A stretch of 14,628 nucleotides of DNA from Ruminococcaceae bacterium UBA4958 (GCA_002397355.1 DHAI01000062.1:20887-35514); one strand, 5' to 3'. Shown: positions 1 through 6,933, numbered from the stretch's first letter. Numbers and translations: made by a program. The notes: generated by a model not told the origin, from the sequence alone.

Positions 1-1052
1 GACAGGAACTGGATCTCCCCGCCGGAAAAGGTCAGCTTGTGCGCCGCGACGACCTGCCGGTAGGCAAGGGACAGCAGGCGGCAGTATTCCCCGCCGATCT
101 TCCGCGCGTCCGCCTGAAGCCGCTCGTCGAAGCGGGCCGCCCGGCCGCTGACCTCGCCGTAGTCCCGGACGGCCTGCGCCAGCATCCGGTCGAAAGACTC
201 GCCGTCCTTTTTCCAATAGGCGTCCGCCGGGCGGCCGAAATACTCCAGGGAGTGGATGTCGTCGTACGCCACGCAGACGACGCCGGCGAATGGCGCGCCG
301 ACCGCCGCCTTCCCGCTGCGGTAGCAGCCGAGCGCCGGATAGCCGTCGCGCACCGCATACTCCCCGCCGTCCAGGCGGGACATGCCGTCGTCCAGCTCCT
401 CCGGGCCATGCTGGCCGGTTTCCGCCTCGTCGCCCAAAAGGCGCCTCTTCTGCGCGGTATTCCAGATCACCGGGGTGTGGCCGGGCGCCGCAAGGTGCAG
501 CCAGCCCCAGTCGATGCGCCGGTCGTCGCCGCTTTCCGCGAGCATGCCCTGCCCGCCCCGGCCGCAGCGGATGGAGTTCTCCGTGCGGGAAAAGCGGACG
601 CTTTGGTCGGTCGTGTTCACGGCCGCCTCGGCGCCGACGTCCAGGTACACGCAAAGATCGTGCGGTTTTCCGTCCTTCGTCTCCACCTTGTAGCCGATGT
701 AGGAAACCGGGCGGGACATCAGTTTCCAGTCGTCCATCAGCAGCGGCGTGAAAAACTCCACGCTGAGCGCCACGCTGCCGTTTTCAAAGCGGTAGCGGGT
801 GCGCGTGGGGAGAATTTCCACGCTTTTCTGCTCCAGGGCCGGCGGCTCGGCGAAATAGTTCTCGAGGCTCTGCTCGATCTTCCCCAGAAAGCGGAACCAG
901 GTCCCGTCCACACGCAGCAGCCCGGTCATCGCGTTCTTCTTCCCCGTCCAGTGGCGGGGAACGTCGTCGTACAGCCGGTCCGAAAAGGACCAGATATTGA
1001 AGTAGGGGTCCACCGTCACGAGCGGGAGGGCCGTCGGTCGAAACTCTTCCAT
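1..1052 (-). CDS. Glutaminase A family protein (DUF4964/DUF5127/DUF4965), 3' end beyond the window
   Basis: The minus strand is open from an ATG at 1052 to the window edge: 350 codons plus two bases, so the C-terminal part is missing. A GGAGGA ribosome binding site (1061-1066) lies 8 nt upstream. The N-terminus carries the block RPTALPLVTVDPYFNIWS, followed by a DD..RHWTGK block, typical of the DUF4964 module of bacterial glutaminase-A-like proteins. A beta-rich region (about 80-230) fits DUF5127, and the stretch near residues 310-350 (SLAYRQVVAAHKL) fits the start of the helical DUF4965 domain. Relatives include fungal glutaminase GtaA, but most bacterial members have no tested substrate, so amide hydrolysis is only a family-level guess. 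No signal peptide is visible, suggesting a cytoplasmic protein. I checked the translation across all 350 codons and saw no frameshift. The antisense plus-strand frame is an overprint. Family assignment is fairly sure; function is not. Confidence 0.85.
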   Translation of the reverse strand, partial: MEEFRPTALPLVTVDPYFNIWSFSDRLYDDVPRHWTGKKNAMTGLLRVDGTWFRFLGKIEQSLENYFAEPPALEQKSVEILPTRTRYRFENGSVALSVEFFTPLLMDDWKLMSRPVSYIGYKVETKDGKPHDLCVYLDVGAEAAVNTTDQSVRFSRTENSIRCGRGGQGMLAESGDDRRIDWGWLHLAAPGHTPVIWNTAQKRRLLGDEAETGQHGPEELDDGMSRLDGGEYAVRDGYPALGCYRSGKAAVGAPFAGVVCVAYDDIHSLEYFGRPADAYWKKDGESFDRMLAQAVRDYGEVSGRAARFDERLQADARKIGGEYCRLLSLAYRQVVAAHKLTFSGGEIQFL

Positions 1053-1080
1053 TGTTCTTTTCCTCCGATTTATTTTTGAA

Positions 1081-1100
1081 CCGCCCTCCGGAGGGGGCGG
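1081..1100 (-). other. GC-rich hairpin in the leader of the glutaminase-family gene
   Basis: CCGCCC (1081-1086) pairs with GGGCGG (1095-1100), and the intervening TCCGGAGG is itself largely self-complementary. It lies about 15 nt upstream of the ribosome binding site on the transcript. There is no U-run after it, so it is not a standard terminator. It could affect mRNA stability or translation; no known riboswitch was recognised. Confidence 0.35.
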
Positions 1101-1178
1101 GAAAGCCGCTTGGAAAAAATCAACACGCAAGATACAAACAATCGAAATATCAGCCGGAAACTTTGGCACATAACAGAT

Positions 1179-1206
1179 ATTATAATGGATAAATTCATAA
1201 AGTCAA
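1179..1206 (-). promoter_or_regulatory. Sigma-A-type promoter of the glutaminase-family gene
   Basis: Read on the minus strand, -35 TTGACT (1201-1206), 16 nt spacer, -10 TATAAT (1179-1184, a perfect consensus). It sits in an AT-rich island within GC-rich surroundings and points at the gene starting at 1052, implying a 5' leader of about 120 nt. Confidence 0.75.
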
Positions 1207-1246
1207 TCAAACTTCCATCTCATGATTTTCCGTCAGCGTCAGGAAT

Positions 1247-1498
1247 ATGGAAAAACGGCACGAGGCGATCCCGTCCGATGGAACCGGCAGGCGGGATCGC
1301 CCCATACAACTCTCCCATGTTGACTTCGCCTGCGGCGCGGCCGGCGTGCCGCTCGCGTGCTGCCTGACCGGCCCGCGGAAATCCGACGCGCTGTTCTTCG
1401 GCTGCGGCGTCTACAACTGGATGTCCTATCCGGTGCAGAGCGGCGTGACGTTCGGGCGGCTCGTCCGCCGGGAAAGGACGCGCGACGTGTTCGCGTAG
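1247..1498 (+). CDS. Hypothetical 83-residue ORF, possibly a gene remnant
   Basis: An ATG-to-TAG frame of 84 codons. I do not recognise the product. From about codon 24 onward nearly every third position is G or C, as in the real genes nearby, and the residues look protein-like (HVDFACGAAGVPLA, FFGCGVYNWMSYPVQ). The first 23 codons are less coding-like, and no good Shine-Dalgarno sequence precedes the ATG (only AGGAAT directly before it). No separate plus-strand promoter stands out. One reading is a small protein; another is the 3' tail of a larger lost gene now starting at a chance ATG. It ends 7 nt before a long terminator hairpin, as expected for a true gene end. There are four cysteines but no recognisable metal motif. 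Confidence 0.35.
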   Translation: MEKRHEAIPSDGTGRRDRPIQLSHVDFACGAAGVPLACCLTGPRKSDALFFGCGVYNWMSYPVQSGVTFGRLVRRERTRDVFA

Positions 1499-1505
1499 CC
1501 AAAAG

Positions 1506-1550
1506 CAAAGCCCGAGGGGACTCTTTCCATCAGAGTTCCCTCGGGCTTTG
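1506..1550. terminator. Long intrinsic terminator, usable from both sides
   Basis: A 19-bp stem (1506-1524 with 1532-1550, one G-U pair) closed by a 7-nt loop, with CAAAG/CTTTG at its base. The plus-strand tail is CTTTGTTTGA and the minus-strand tail is CTTTGCTTTTGG. It closes the plus-strand ORF ending at 1498 and also lies downstream of the minus-strand araC-type gene and the remnant after it. Confidence 0.8.
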
Positions 1551-1614
1551 TTTGAATGCAGATCATGAAATGTGTCGCAGCCGTGCAAACGGATAAAAAG
1601 TGCTTTCGCTCCGT

Positions 1615-1744
1615 TCAGGACAGCGCCGTCTGGACCAGCACCTGTCCGAGCGCCTTGCAGGCCCCGGCATCCGGCCCCTCCGGGGCGCCGTTCACCGCCA
1701 GCGGTTCCGTAACCATGCGGCAGCCGGTGGATTCGCAGTCCCGA
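1615..1744 (-). pseudogene. Probable 3' remnant of a flavodoxin-like gene
   Basis: On the minus strand, just after the AraC-type gene, an open stretch ends at TGA (1615-1617). It encodes a short segment including GCRMVTEPLAVNGAP and then DAGACKALGQVL. Flavodoxin-family proteins often end with this kind of pattern: a final strand, a VNG.P turn, then an acidic helix with C.ALG. Going upstream, the same frame meets a stop just before the AraC gene's end, and no start with a ribosome binding site is present; the only ATG (1716) would give 33 residues. I read this as the leftover C-terminus of a deleted gene. The family call is from pattern only and is uncertain. Third positions are strongly G/C, in keeping with former coding sequence. 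Confidence 0.4.
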
Positions 1745-1823
1745 GCACACGTCCGGGGACCTTGTCAAGCCCGAATTCCCTTCGCGCCGGAAATTCTTCC
1801 CGGCCCAGGAAACGGTCCGCGGC

Positions 1824-2651
1824 TCAGGCCGAACCGCCGCCCGGGCGCGCCTGCGCTTCGCGCCGGTAACCGGAGGGCGTGCAGCCCATCACCCGGCGGA
1901 AATAGCGCGAAAAATCGCTCGTGTCCGGAAAGCCGCTCTGCAGCGCCACCTGCGCGATGCCCATGCCGGAATTGGCCAGCAGCTCCCGCGCCATGGAAAT
2001 CCGGCAGAAGAGCTGGTACTGCTTCACGCTGTACCCCGTGATGCGTTTGAAGCAGTGCGCGAGATAGCACGCGCTCAGGTGGTATTTTTTCGCCAGCGCC
2101 CCCAGCCGCACCTCACGCCGCACATTCCGCTCCAGCTCCTGCTTGATCTCCCACACCGTGGACGAAACGCCCGTGTACGTGGTGAACATGCCCTCCGGCG
2201 CGACCCGGCAAAGCTCGATCAGCAGCAGGTGCAGAAGCAGCGCCTCCTCTTCCGGAAACGCCGCCCCGCCGTCCCCCATCCCGTCCAGGAGCATCCGGAC
2301 GAGGAACGAGACCCGGTCCCGGACCGGCGAGACGTCGATCACATGGCGGAACCCCTCGGGACGGTTGGAAAAAACGGAGAGGAGCATCGGGTCCTTGATG
2401 CGGTCGTGCGCGGCCGCCGGATCGACCAGCAGCGTGTAGCGTTCGTACTCCGGACTGAGGACGCGGACACTGTGCGGCTCCAGGCTGCTGATGAAGATGA
2501 CGCTCGGCGCACGGACGTCGTAGGTGCAAGCGGCGACGGCCGCCCGGATTTTTCCCCGGGCGACATAGATCATCTGGCAGATGTTGTGGCGGTGGGGCGT
2601 GTGGCTGCACAGATCGGAACAGAACTGGACCGATTGGACGCACCTCTCCAT
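1824..2651 (-). CDS. AraC-family transcriptional regulator
   Basis: A 275-residue protein. The N-terminal half is a cupin-like ligand-binding domain (HTPHRH near residues 17-22, then a beta-rich stretch to about 110). The last 100 residues hold the two helix-turn-helix motifs of AraC/XylS proteins: a first HTH around LGALAKKYHLSACYLAHCFK and a second around IAQVALQSGFPDTSDFSRYF, followed by the usual MG.TPSGYR ending. The ATG at 2651 is chosen because AGGAGGG lies 6 nt upstream; an in-frame TTG ten codons earlier would swallow that site. It is transcribed away from the flavin oxidoreductase gene, with overlapping promoters, so it most likely controls the redox genes 2822-6915 in response to their substrate. 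The effector is unknown. The first 25 residues are unusually rich in Cys and His (Cys4, 11, 15, 25; His17, 20, 22). Confidence 0.92.
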   Translation of the reverse strand: MERCVQSVQFCSDLCSHTPHRHNICQMIYVARGKIRAAVAACTYDVRAPSVIFISSLEPHSVRVLSPEYERYTLLVDPAAAHDRIKDPMLLSVFSNRPEGFRHVIDVSPVRDRVSFLVRMLLDGMGDGGAAFPEEEALLLHLLLIELCRVAPEGMFTTYTGVSSTVWEIKQELERNVRREVRLGALAKKYHLSACYLAHCFKRITGYSVKQYQLFCRISMARELLANSGMGIAQVALQSGFPDTSDFSRYFRRVMGCTPSGYRREAQARPGGGSA

Positions 2652-2711
2652 GGAAGCCCTCCTTTTCTCCCCGCATAGCAAGTTTTACATAAAACAAAGC
2701 AGGGAATACCC

Positions 2712-2739
2712 TTGCAAAATCCTGGGAAAATTTTAGAAT
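2712..2739 (+). promoter_or_regulatory. Candidate promoter of the flavin oxidoreductase operon
   Basis: On the plus strand, -35 TTGCAA (2712-2717), 16 nt spacer, -10 TAGAAT (2734-2739). The imperfect -35 and short spacer suggest a promoter that needs an activator, in keeping with the divergent AraC-type regulator. The expected start near 2746 gives a leader of about 75 nt to the GTG at 2822. Confidence 0.5.
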
Positions 2740-2758
2740 GATAGCAGGATAATGTCAA
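2730..2758 (-). promoter_or_regulatory. Promoter of the araC-type gene
   Basis: On the minus strand, -35 TTGACA (2753-2758, perfect), 17 nt spacer, -10 TAAAAT (2730-2735). Transcription would start near 2723, about 70 nt before the start codon. Its -10 shares two bases with the -10 of the opposite promoter. Confidence 0.7.
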
Positions 2759-2821
2759 GTGTTTTTCATATCCGAAGCAGAGAAACAACAAAGATTACAT
2801 AATTTATGGAGGTGCAGGCCC

Positions 2822-4144
2822 GTGATTCATGCTATTTCCGGCCCCGAAGACCTGAAAAAGGCAAACGAGCTGCTGGGCTGCTCGTTGCCTTACGACGATG
2901 ACCTTTCCCCGTTGGCGCAGCCGCTTTCCATCGGCGGCCGGACGGCCGCCAACCGGGTGGTTTACCAGCCTATGGAAGGATGCGACGGCACGCGCGAAGG
3001 CTCCCCCGGCGAGCTGACTTTCCGCCGGTACCGCCGCTTCGCCGCGGGCGGGCCGGGCATCGTCTGGCTCGAGGCGATCGCCGTCCGCCCGGAAGGGCGC
3101 GCCAACCCCCGGCAGCTCTACCTGACGGAACGCAATCTCGGCGACTTTTCCCGTATGATCCGGGAAATCAAGGAAGTCTGCCAAAAGGAGAACGGCTTCG
3201 AGCCGCTGGTCTTCGCCCAGTTGACGCATTCCGGGCGTTACAGCCGGCCGAACGGCGTGCCGGAGCCGCTGATTGCATACAACAACCCGCTCTTCGAGAA
3301 GGACCGCCCGATCGCGCCGGAACGGATCCTCTCCGACGACGCGCTTGAACGCATCGGCGAAAGCCTGGCGCACTCGGCGGCACTGGCGCAGAAAGCCGGT
3401 TTCGACGGTGCGGACATCAAATGCTGTCACCGGTATCTGCTCAGCGAGCTGCTCTCCGCCTATCTGCGCCCGGGGAAATACGGCGGCTGCTACGAAAACC
3501 GCACGCGCCTGCTCCGGGAAAGCGTGCGGGGCGCCGCGGCCGCATGCTCCGGCGATTTTCTGATCGTCGCGCGGCTGAACGCGTACGACGGCTTCCCCTA
3601 CCCCTACGGCTTCGGCGTGAAGGAGGGAGAGGGCATCGCGCCGGACTGGACGGAGGCGGAGCGCCTCGTCGGGGATCTCGCCGCCGACGGCGTGAAGCTC
3701 GTGGACGTCACGATGGGAAACCCGTATGTCAACCCGCACGTCAACCGCCCGTACAATCACGGCTCGTATCCGCCGCCCGAGGAACCCCTGCAGGGAGTGA
3801 ACCGCATGCTGACCGGCACGGCGGCGGTCCAGCGCGCGAACCCGGCGGTGCCGCTGGTCGCCTCGGGCCTGTCTTGGCTGGGGGCGGCGTCGGCCAACGT
3901 GGCGGCCGCGTGCGTCCGGCGGGGCTGGTTCGCCATGGCGGGGTACGGACGCATGGCGCTGGCGGACCCGCAGGTCGCGCGCACCGTCGCGTCCGGCCGC
4001 AGGCCGGAGCCGGGCGAATGCTGCATCGCCTGCGGAAAATGCACCGAGATCATGCGCACGCCGGGCGGCACGCCGGGTTGCGTGGTCCGCGACAGGGAAG
4101 TCTACCTGCCGATCTATCGGAAACAGTGCCTGCACATCGGGTAA
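2822..4144 (+). CDS. NADH:flavin oxidoreductase, Old Yellow Enzyme / 2,4-dienoyl-CoA reductase-like, short form
   Basis: A 440-residue FMN TIM-barrel protein. Family signs include the first strand and loop (LSIGG.TAANRVVYQPM, residues 35-51), QLTHSGRYS (133-141), and GADIKCCHRYLLSELLSAYL (196-215) followed by YGG.YENRTR (220-229), which corresponds to the H..Y active-site and FMN-binding stretch of dienoyl-CoA reductases. The barrel ends near residue 395. A cysteine group follows (401, 404, 407, 420, plus 400 and 436) where relatives bind a 4Fe-4S cluster, but the FAD/NAD(P) domain of the full-length 640-680-residue enzymes (DCR, BaiCD/BaiH) is absent. The GTG start is chosen because GGAGGTG (2808-2814) lies 7 nt upstream. 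Likely role: flavin-dependent reduction or oxidation of an activated C=C bond, with electrons from a separate partner. It is first in an operon with the SDR and FAD-protein genes; its stop overlaps the next ribosome binding site. Confidence 0.88.
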   Translation: MIHAISGPEDLKKANELLGCSLPYDDDLSPLAQPLSIGGRTAANRVVYQPMEGCDGTREGSPGELTFRRYRRFAAGGPGIVWLEAIAVRPEGRANPRQLYLTERNLGDFSRMIREIKEVCQKENGFEPLVFAQLTHSGRYSRPNGVPEPLIAYNNPLFEKDRPIAPERILSDDALERIGESLAHSAALAQKAGFDGADIKCCHRYLLSELLSAYLRPGKYGGCYENRTRLLRESVRGAAAACSGDFLIVARLNAYDGFPYPYGFGVKEGEGIAPDWTEAERLVGDLAADGVKLVDVTMGNPYVNPHVNRPYNHGSYPPPEEPLQGVNRMLTGTAAVQRANPAVPLVASGLSWLGAASANVAAACVRRGWFAMAGYGRMALADPQVARTVASGRRPEPGECCIACGKCTEIMRTPGGTPGCVVRDREVYLPIYRKQCLHIG

Positions 4145-4157
4145 GGAGGAACGCAAA

Positions 4158-4922
4158 ATGAAAAAGACAGCGATCGTGACCGGGGCCATGGGGGGCATCG
4201 GCTTTGCCACCGTGGCGAAGCTCCGCGCGGAGGGCTACCGCGTGGTCGGCATGGACCTCGTGCCGGAAGACAGGGCCGCGGAGCGCTACCGGGCTTTCGG
4301 GGACGGCGCGCGGTACGTGCGCGGCGACCTGACGCGGAAGGAAGACCGGGCGAACGCCTTCGCGGAGGCGGAAGGATTTTTCGGGGAACTCGGGGCGCTG
4401 GTCAACGTGGCGGGCGTCGCGCCGACGGTGCGCGCCGACCTGCTGGAGATGACGGAGGAAAGCTACGACCGCGTGATGGGCATCAACGCGAAGGGAACCA
4501 TGTTCATGACGCAGGCGGCGGCGAAGATCATGATGAAAAACGCGCCGGACGAAACCGGCCTGCGCGGGTTCATCGTGAACATCTCGTCCATGTCGGCGTA
4601 CACCAGCTCCATCAGCCGCGGGGAATACTGCATCTCCAAAGCCGGCGTGTCCATGATCACCAAGCTGTTCGCAGACCGCCTCGCGCCGGAGGGCATCCTC
4701 GTCAACGAGGTGCGCCCCGGCATCGTCGCGACGGGCATGACGGCGGCCGTCAAGGGAAAATACGACAGGCTCATCTTCGAGCAGGGCCTGTTGCCCATCA
4801 AACGCTGGGGGCAGCCGGAGGACATCGCGAAAGCGGTCTATGTGCTCTGCAGCGGGCAGCTCGGCTACACGACGGGCCAGTCGCTCGACGTGGACGGCGG
4901 GTTCCACATCCAGCGCCTGTAA
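4158..4922 (+). CDS. Short-chain dehydrogenase/reductase (classical, FabG-like)
   Basis: A 254-residue classical SDR of normal length. The cofactor loop is TGAMGGIG (8-15), NVAG (83-86) replaces the usual NNAG, and the catalytic tetrad is Asn110, Ser144 (SSMSAY region), Tyr157 and Lys161 in YCISK. Asp33 after the second strand suggests NAD(H) rather than NADP(H). The C-terminus has the usual PG.V.T and D.DGG ends. It would interconvert a ketone and a secondary alcohol; the annotation 3-oxoacyl-ACP reductase often given to such proteins is not supported by context, since no fatty-acid genes are nearby. The ATG follows AAGGAGGA by 6-7 nt, and that site overlaps the stop of the preceding gene, so the two are probably translationally coupled. 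It is the middle gene of the redox operon. Confidence 0.93.
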   Translation: MKKTAIVTGAMGGIGFATVAKLRAEGYRVVGMDLVPEDRAAERYRAFGDGARYVRGDLTRKEDRANAFAEAEGFFGELGALVNVAGVAPTVRADLLEMTEESYDRVMGINAKGTMFMTQAAAKIMMKNAPDETGLRGFIVNISSMSAYTSSISRGEYCISKAGVSMITKLFADRLAPEGILVNEVRPGIVATGMTAAVKGKYDRLIFEQGLLPIKRWGQPEDIAKAVYVLCSGQLGYTTGQSLDVDGGFHIQRL

Positions 4923-4956
4923 CCGGTCCGCTCCGGCGGAAAGAGGAGGATACGCG

Positions 4957-6915
4957 ATGAAAAAGGAATGGTTCGATTTCCGGGGAACGCCCGCGGAGAT
5001 CGTCTCCCTGAACACGGCGGTGGTCGGCAGCGGCGCGGCCGGGTACAACGCCGCCCTGCGCCTGAAGGAAGCCGGCCAGCCGGACGTGGCCGTCGTCACC
5101 GAGGGCGTCCGCATGGGCACCTCGCGCAACACCGGCTCCGACAAGCAGACGTACTACAAGCTGAACCTGTGCGGCGACGTCCCCGATTCCCCCGCCGCGA
5201 TGGCCCGGGACCTGTTCGCCGGGCGCTGCGTGGACGGCGACCTCGCCCTATGCGAGGCCGCGCTCTCCGCGCGGTGCTTTTTCAACCTGTGCGAGGCCGG
5301 CGTCCCGTTCCCGGTGAACCGCTACGGCGAATACGTCGGCTACCGCACCGACCACGATCCGCGGGCGCGCGCCACCTCGGCGGGACCGCTGACCTCGAAG
5401 CTCATGACGGAGCGGCTCGAGCAGCGCGTGCGGGAGCAGCGGATCCCCGTGTTCGACGGGTACGTGGTCGTCTCTATCCTGAAGGACACGTCCGGGCGAG
5501 CCTGCGGTCTGCTGGCGCTCCGCCGCGCCCGCGCCGAAAGCGAGGACACACGGTTCGCGCTGTTCAACTGCCGGAACATCGTATACGCCGTGGGGGGGCC
5601 GGCGGGCATCTACGGGGACTCCGTCTATCCGTTCGGCCACAGCGGCGCAAGCGGCGTCGCGTTCGAGGCCGGGGCGGCGGGCCGGAACCTGACGGAGTGG
5701 CAGTACGGGCTCGCCTCCACCTCGCCGCGCTGGAACGTCTCCGGCAGCTATATGCAGGTGCTGCCGCGCTTCCTCTCCGTGGACCCGGACGGGACGGAGC
5801 ACGAATTTCTCGCCGACTACTACGGCGACCGCGGCAGGTGCCTTTCCATGGTTTTCCGCAAGGGGTACGAGTGGCCTTTCGACAGCCGCAAGGCCGTGGA
5901 CGGCTCGTCGGTGATCGACCTGCTCGTCTACCGCGAACGGGTGCTGCGCGGCCGCAGAGTCTACCTCGATTTCCGCACGAACCCGTTCGGCCTGCCGGAC
6001 GTGGACTACGCCTCGCTGGCGGAGGACGCGCGATCGTACCTGGAAAGCGCGCAGGCCTGTTTCGGCACGCCGATTGATCGGCTGCGCCGCATCAACGCGC
6101 CCGCCGTGGAGCTCTACCGCTCGAAGGGCGTCGACCTGGAGCGCGAGCGGCTGGAGATCGCGCTGTGCGCGCAGCACAGCAACGGCGGCCTGGCCGTCGA
6201 CCTGTGGTGGCGGACGAACGTGCCCGGCCTGTTCGCGGCGGGCGAAGCCGCCGGAACACACGGCGTCTACCGCCCGGGCGGCAGCGCGCTCAACGCGGGG
6301 CAGGTCGGTTCGCTGCGCGCGGCGCAGTACATCGCGCGGCACGGCGGCGCTCCCCTCCCCGCGGAGGAATTCGCCGGGATTGCGCTGCCGGCGCTGGAGG
6401 CGCACCGCAGCCTGGCCCGCGCGGTGATCGGCGGACCGGACACCGCCGGGAAGCTGCTGCATGCGGCAGCTTCCCGCATGAGCGCAGCGGGCGGCCCGAT
6501 CCGGGACGTCTGCGGGATGAGGAAAGCGCTCGCGCAGGCGGAAGACCTGCTGGCGCATTTCGCGGAACGCGTCCGCGTCCCTTCTGCGGCGGGGCTGATG
6601 CGGGCGTACCGCCTGCGCGACGTGCTGCTGTGCCAGAGGACGGTGCTCTACGCCATGCTCGATTATGCCGCGCACGGCGGGAAATCCCGCGGCTCCGCGC
6701 TGTACCCTTCGGCGCGGGGAGAAAAGGCGGAGCGGCTGGAAGAGCTGTTCCGTTTCGAGCCGGACCGCGGCGGGCTCGACGCCCAAATCCAGGAAGTGAC
6801 GGTCGCGGCCGGCGGCTGCAGGGCTGTCTGGCGCCCCGTACACCCGATCCCGGAAGGCGGCGGATTCTTTGAAAACGTCTGGCGCGGTTACCGGAAAAAC
6901 GGGAACGTCTTTTAG
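4957..6915 (+). CDS. FAD-dependent oxidoreductase, fumarate reductase/succinate dehydrogenase flavoprotein-like
   Basis: A 652-residue protein. The N-terminal dinucleotide fold VVGSGAAGYNAAL has the GxGxxG motif at 24-29. The C-terminal half has the family block beginning at His407 (HSNGGLAVD), then GLFAAGEAAGTHGVYRPGGSALN (split across 425-446), which resembles the FAD-binding and catalytic-arginine region of FrdA/SdhA/NadB proteins. A helical tail follows (about 490-610). There is no signal peptide, heme-binding CxxCH or FMN-attachment domain, and no histidine where SdhA/FrdA attach FAD covalently, so a soluble cytoplasmic enzyme with non-covalent FAD is likely. The ATG at 4957 is preceded by AGAGGAGG (4942-4949). 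Relatives reduce C=C bonds next to carboxylates or act on steroids, but the substrate here cannot be read from sequence. It starts 34 nt after the SDR gene and closes the operon. Confidence 0.88.
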   Translation: MKKEWFDFRGTPAEIVSLNTAVVGSGAAGYNAALRLKEAGQPDVAVVTEGVRMGTSRNTGSDKQTYYKLNLCGDVPDSPAAMARDLFAGRCVDGDLALCEAALSARCFFNLCEAGVPFPVNRYGEYVGYRTDHDPRARATSAGPLTSKLMTERLEQRVREQRIPVFDGYVVVSILKDTSGRACGLLALRRARAESEDTRFALFNCRNIVYAVGGPAGIYGDSVYPFGHSGASGVAFEAGAAGRNLTEWQYGLASTSPRWNVSGSYMQVLPRFLSVDPDGTEHEFLADYYGDRGRCLSMVFRKGYEWPFDSRKAVDGSSVIDLLVYRERVLRGRRVYLDFRTNPFGLPDVDYASLAEDARSYLESAQACFGTPIDRLRRINAPAVELYRSKGVDLERERLEIALCAQHSNGGLAVDLWWRTNVPGLFAAGEAAGTHGVYRPGGSALNAGQVGSLRAAQYIARHGGAPLPAEEFAGIALPALEAHRSLARAVIGGPDTAGKLLHAAASRMSAAGGPIRDVCGMRKALAQAEDLLAHFAERVRVPSAAGLMRAYRLRDVLLCQRTVLYAMLDYAAHGGKSRGSALYPSARGEKAERLEELFRFEPDRGGLDAQIQEVTVAAGGCRAVWRPVHPIPEGGGFFENVWRGYRKNGNVF

Positions 6916-6916
6916 A

Positions 6917-6933
6917 CGCGCGCAAAGCGCGCG
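6917..6933 (+). other. GC hairpin after the redox operon, no U-tract
   Basis: CGCGCGC (6917-6923) pairs with GCGCGCG (6927-6933) around an AAA loop, directly after the TAG of the FAD protein gene. It lacks the T-run of an intrinsic terminator, so it may only stabilise the 3' end; read-through toward the T-box is possible. Confidence 0.3.

Noticed and set aside
39..1079. Plus-strand open frame of 346 codons at the left end
   Set aside because: It is antisense to the glutaminase-family gene, which has a clear promoter, ribosome binding site and family motifs. The plus frame gives an Arg/Ala/Val-rich protein of the sort produced by overprinting GC-rich genes.
1220..1768. Minus-strand open frame of 182 codons
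   Set aside because: It crosses the long terminator hairpin and has no ribosome binding site or recognisable residues; the opposite frame at 1247-1498 is more coding-like.
2759..2821. Earlier start for the flavin oxidoreductase
   Set aside because: The extension would begin around the promoter and cross the GGAGGTG site, which is well placed for the GTG at 2822.
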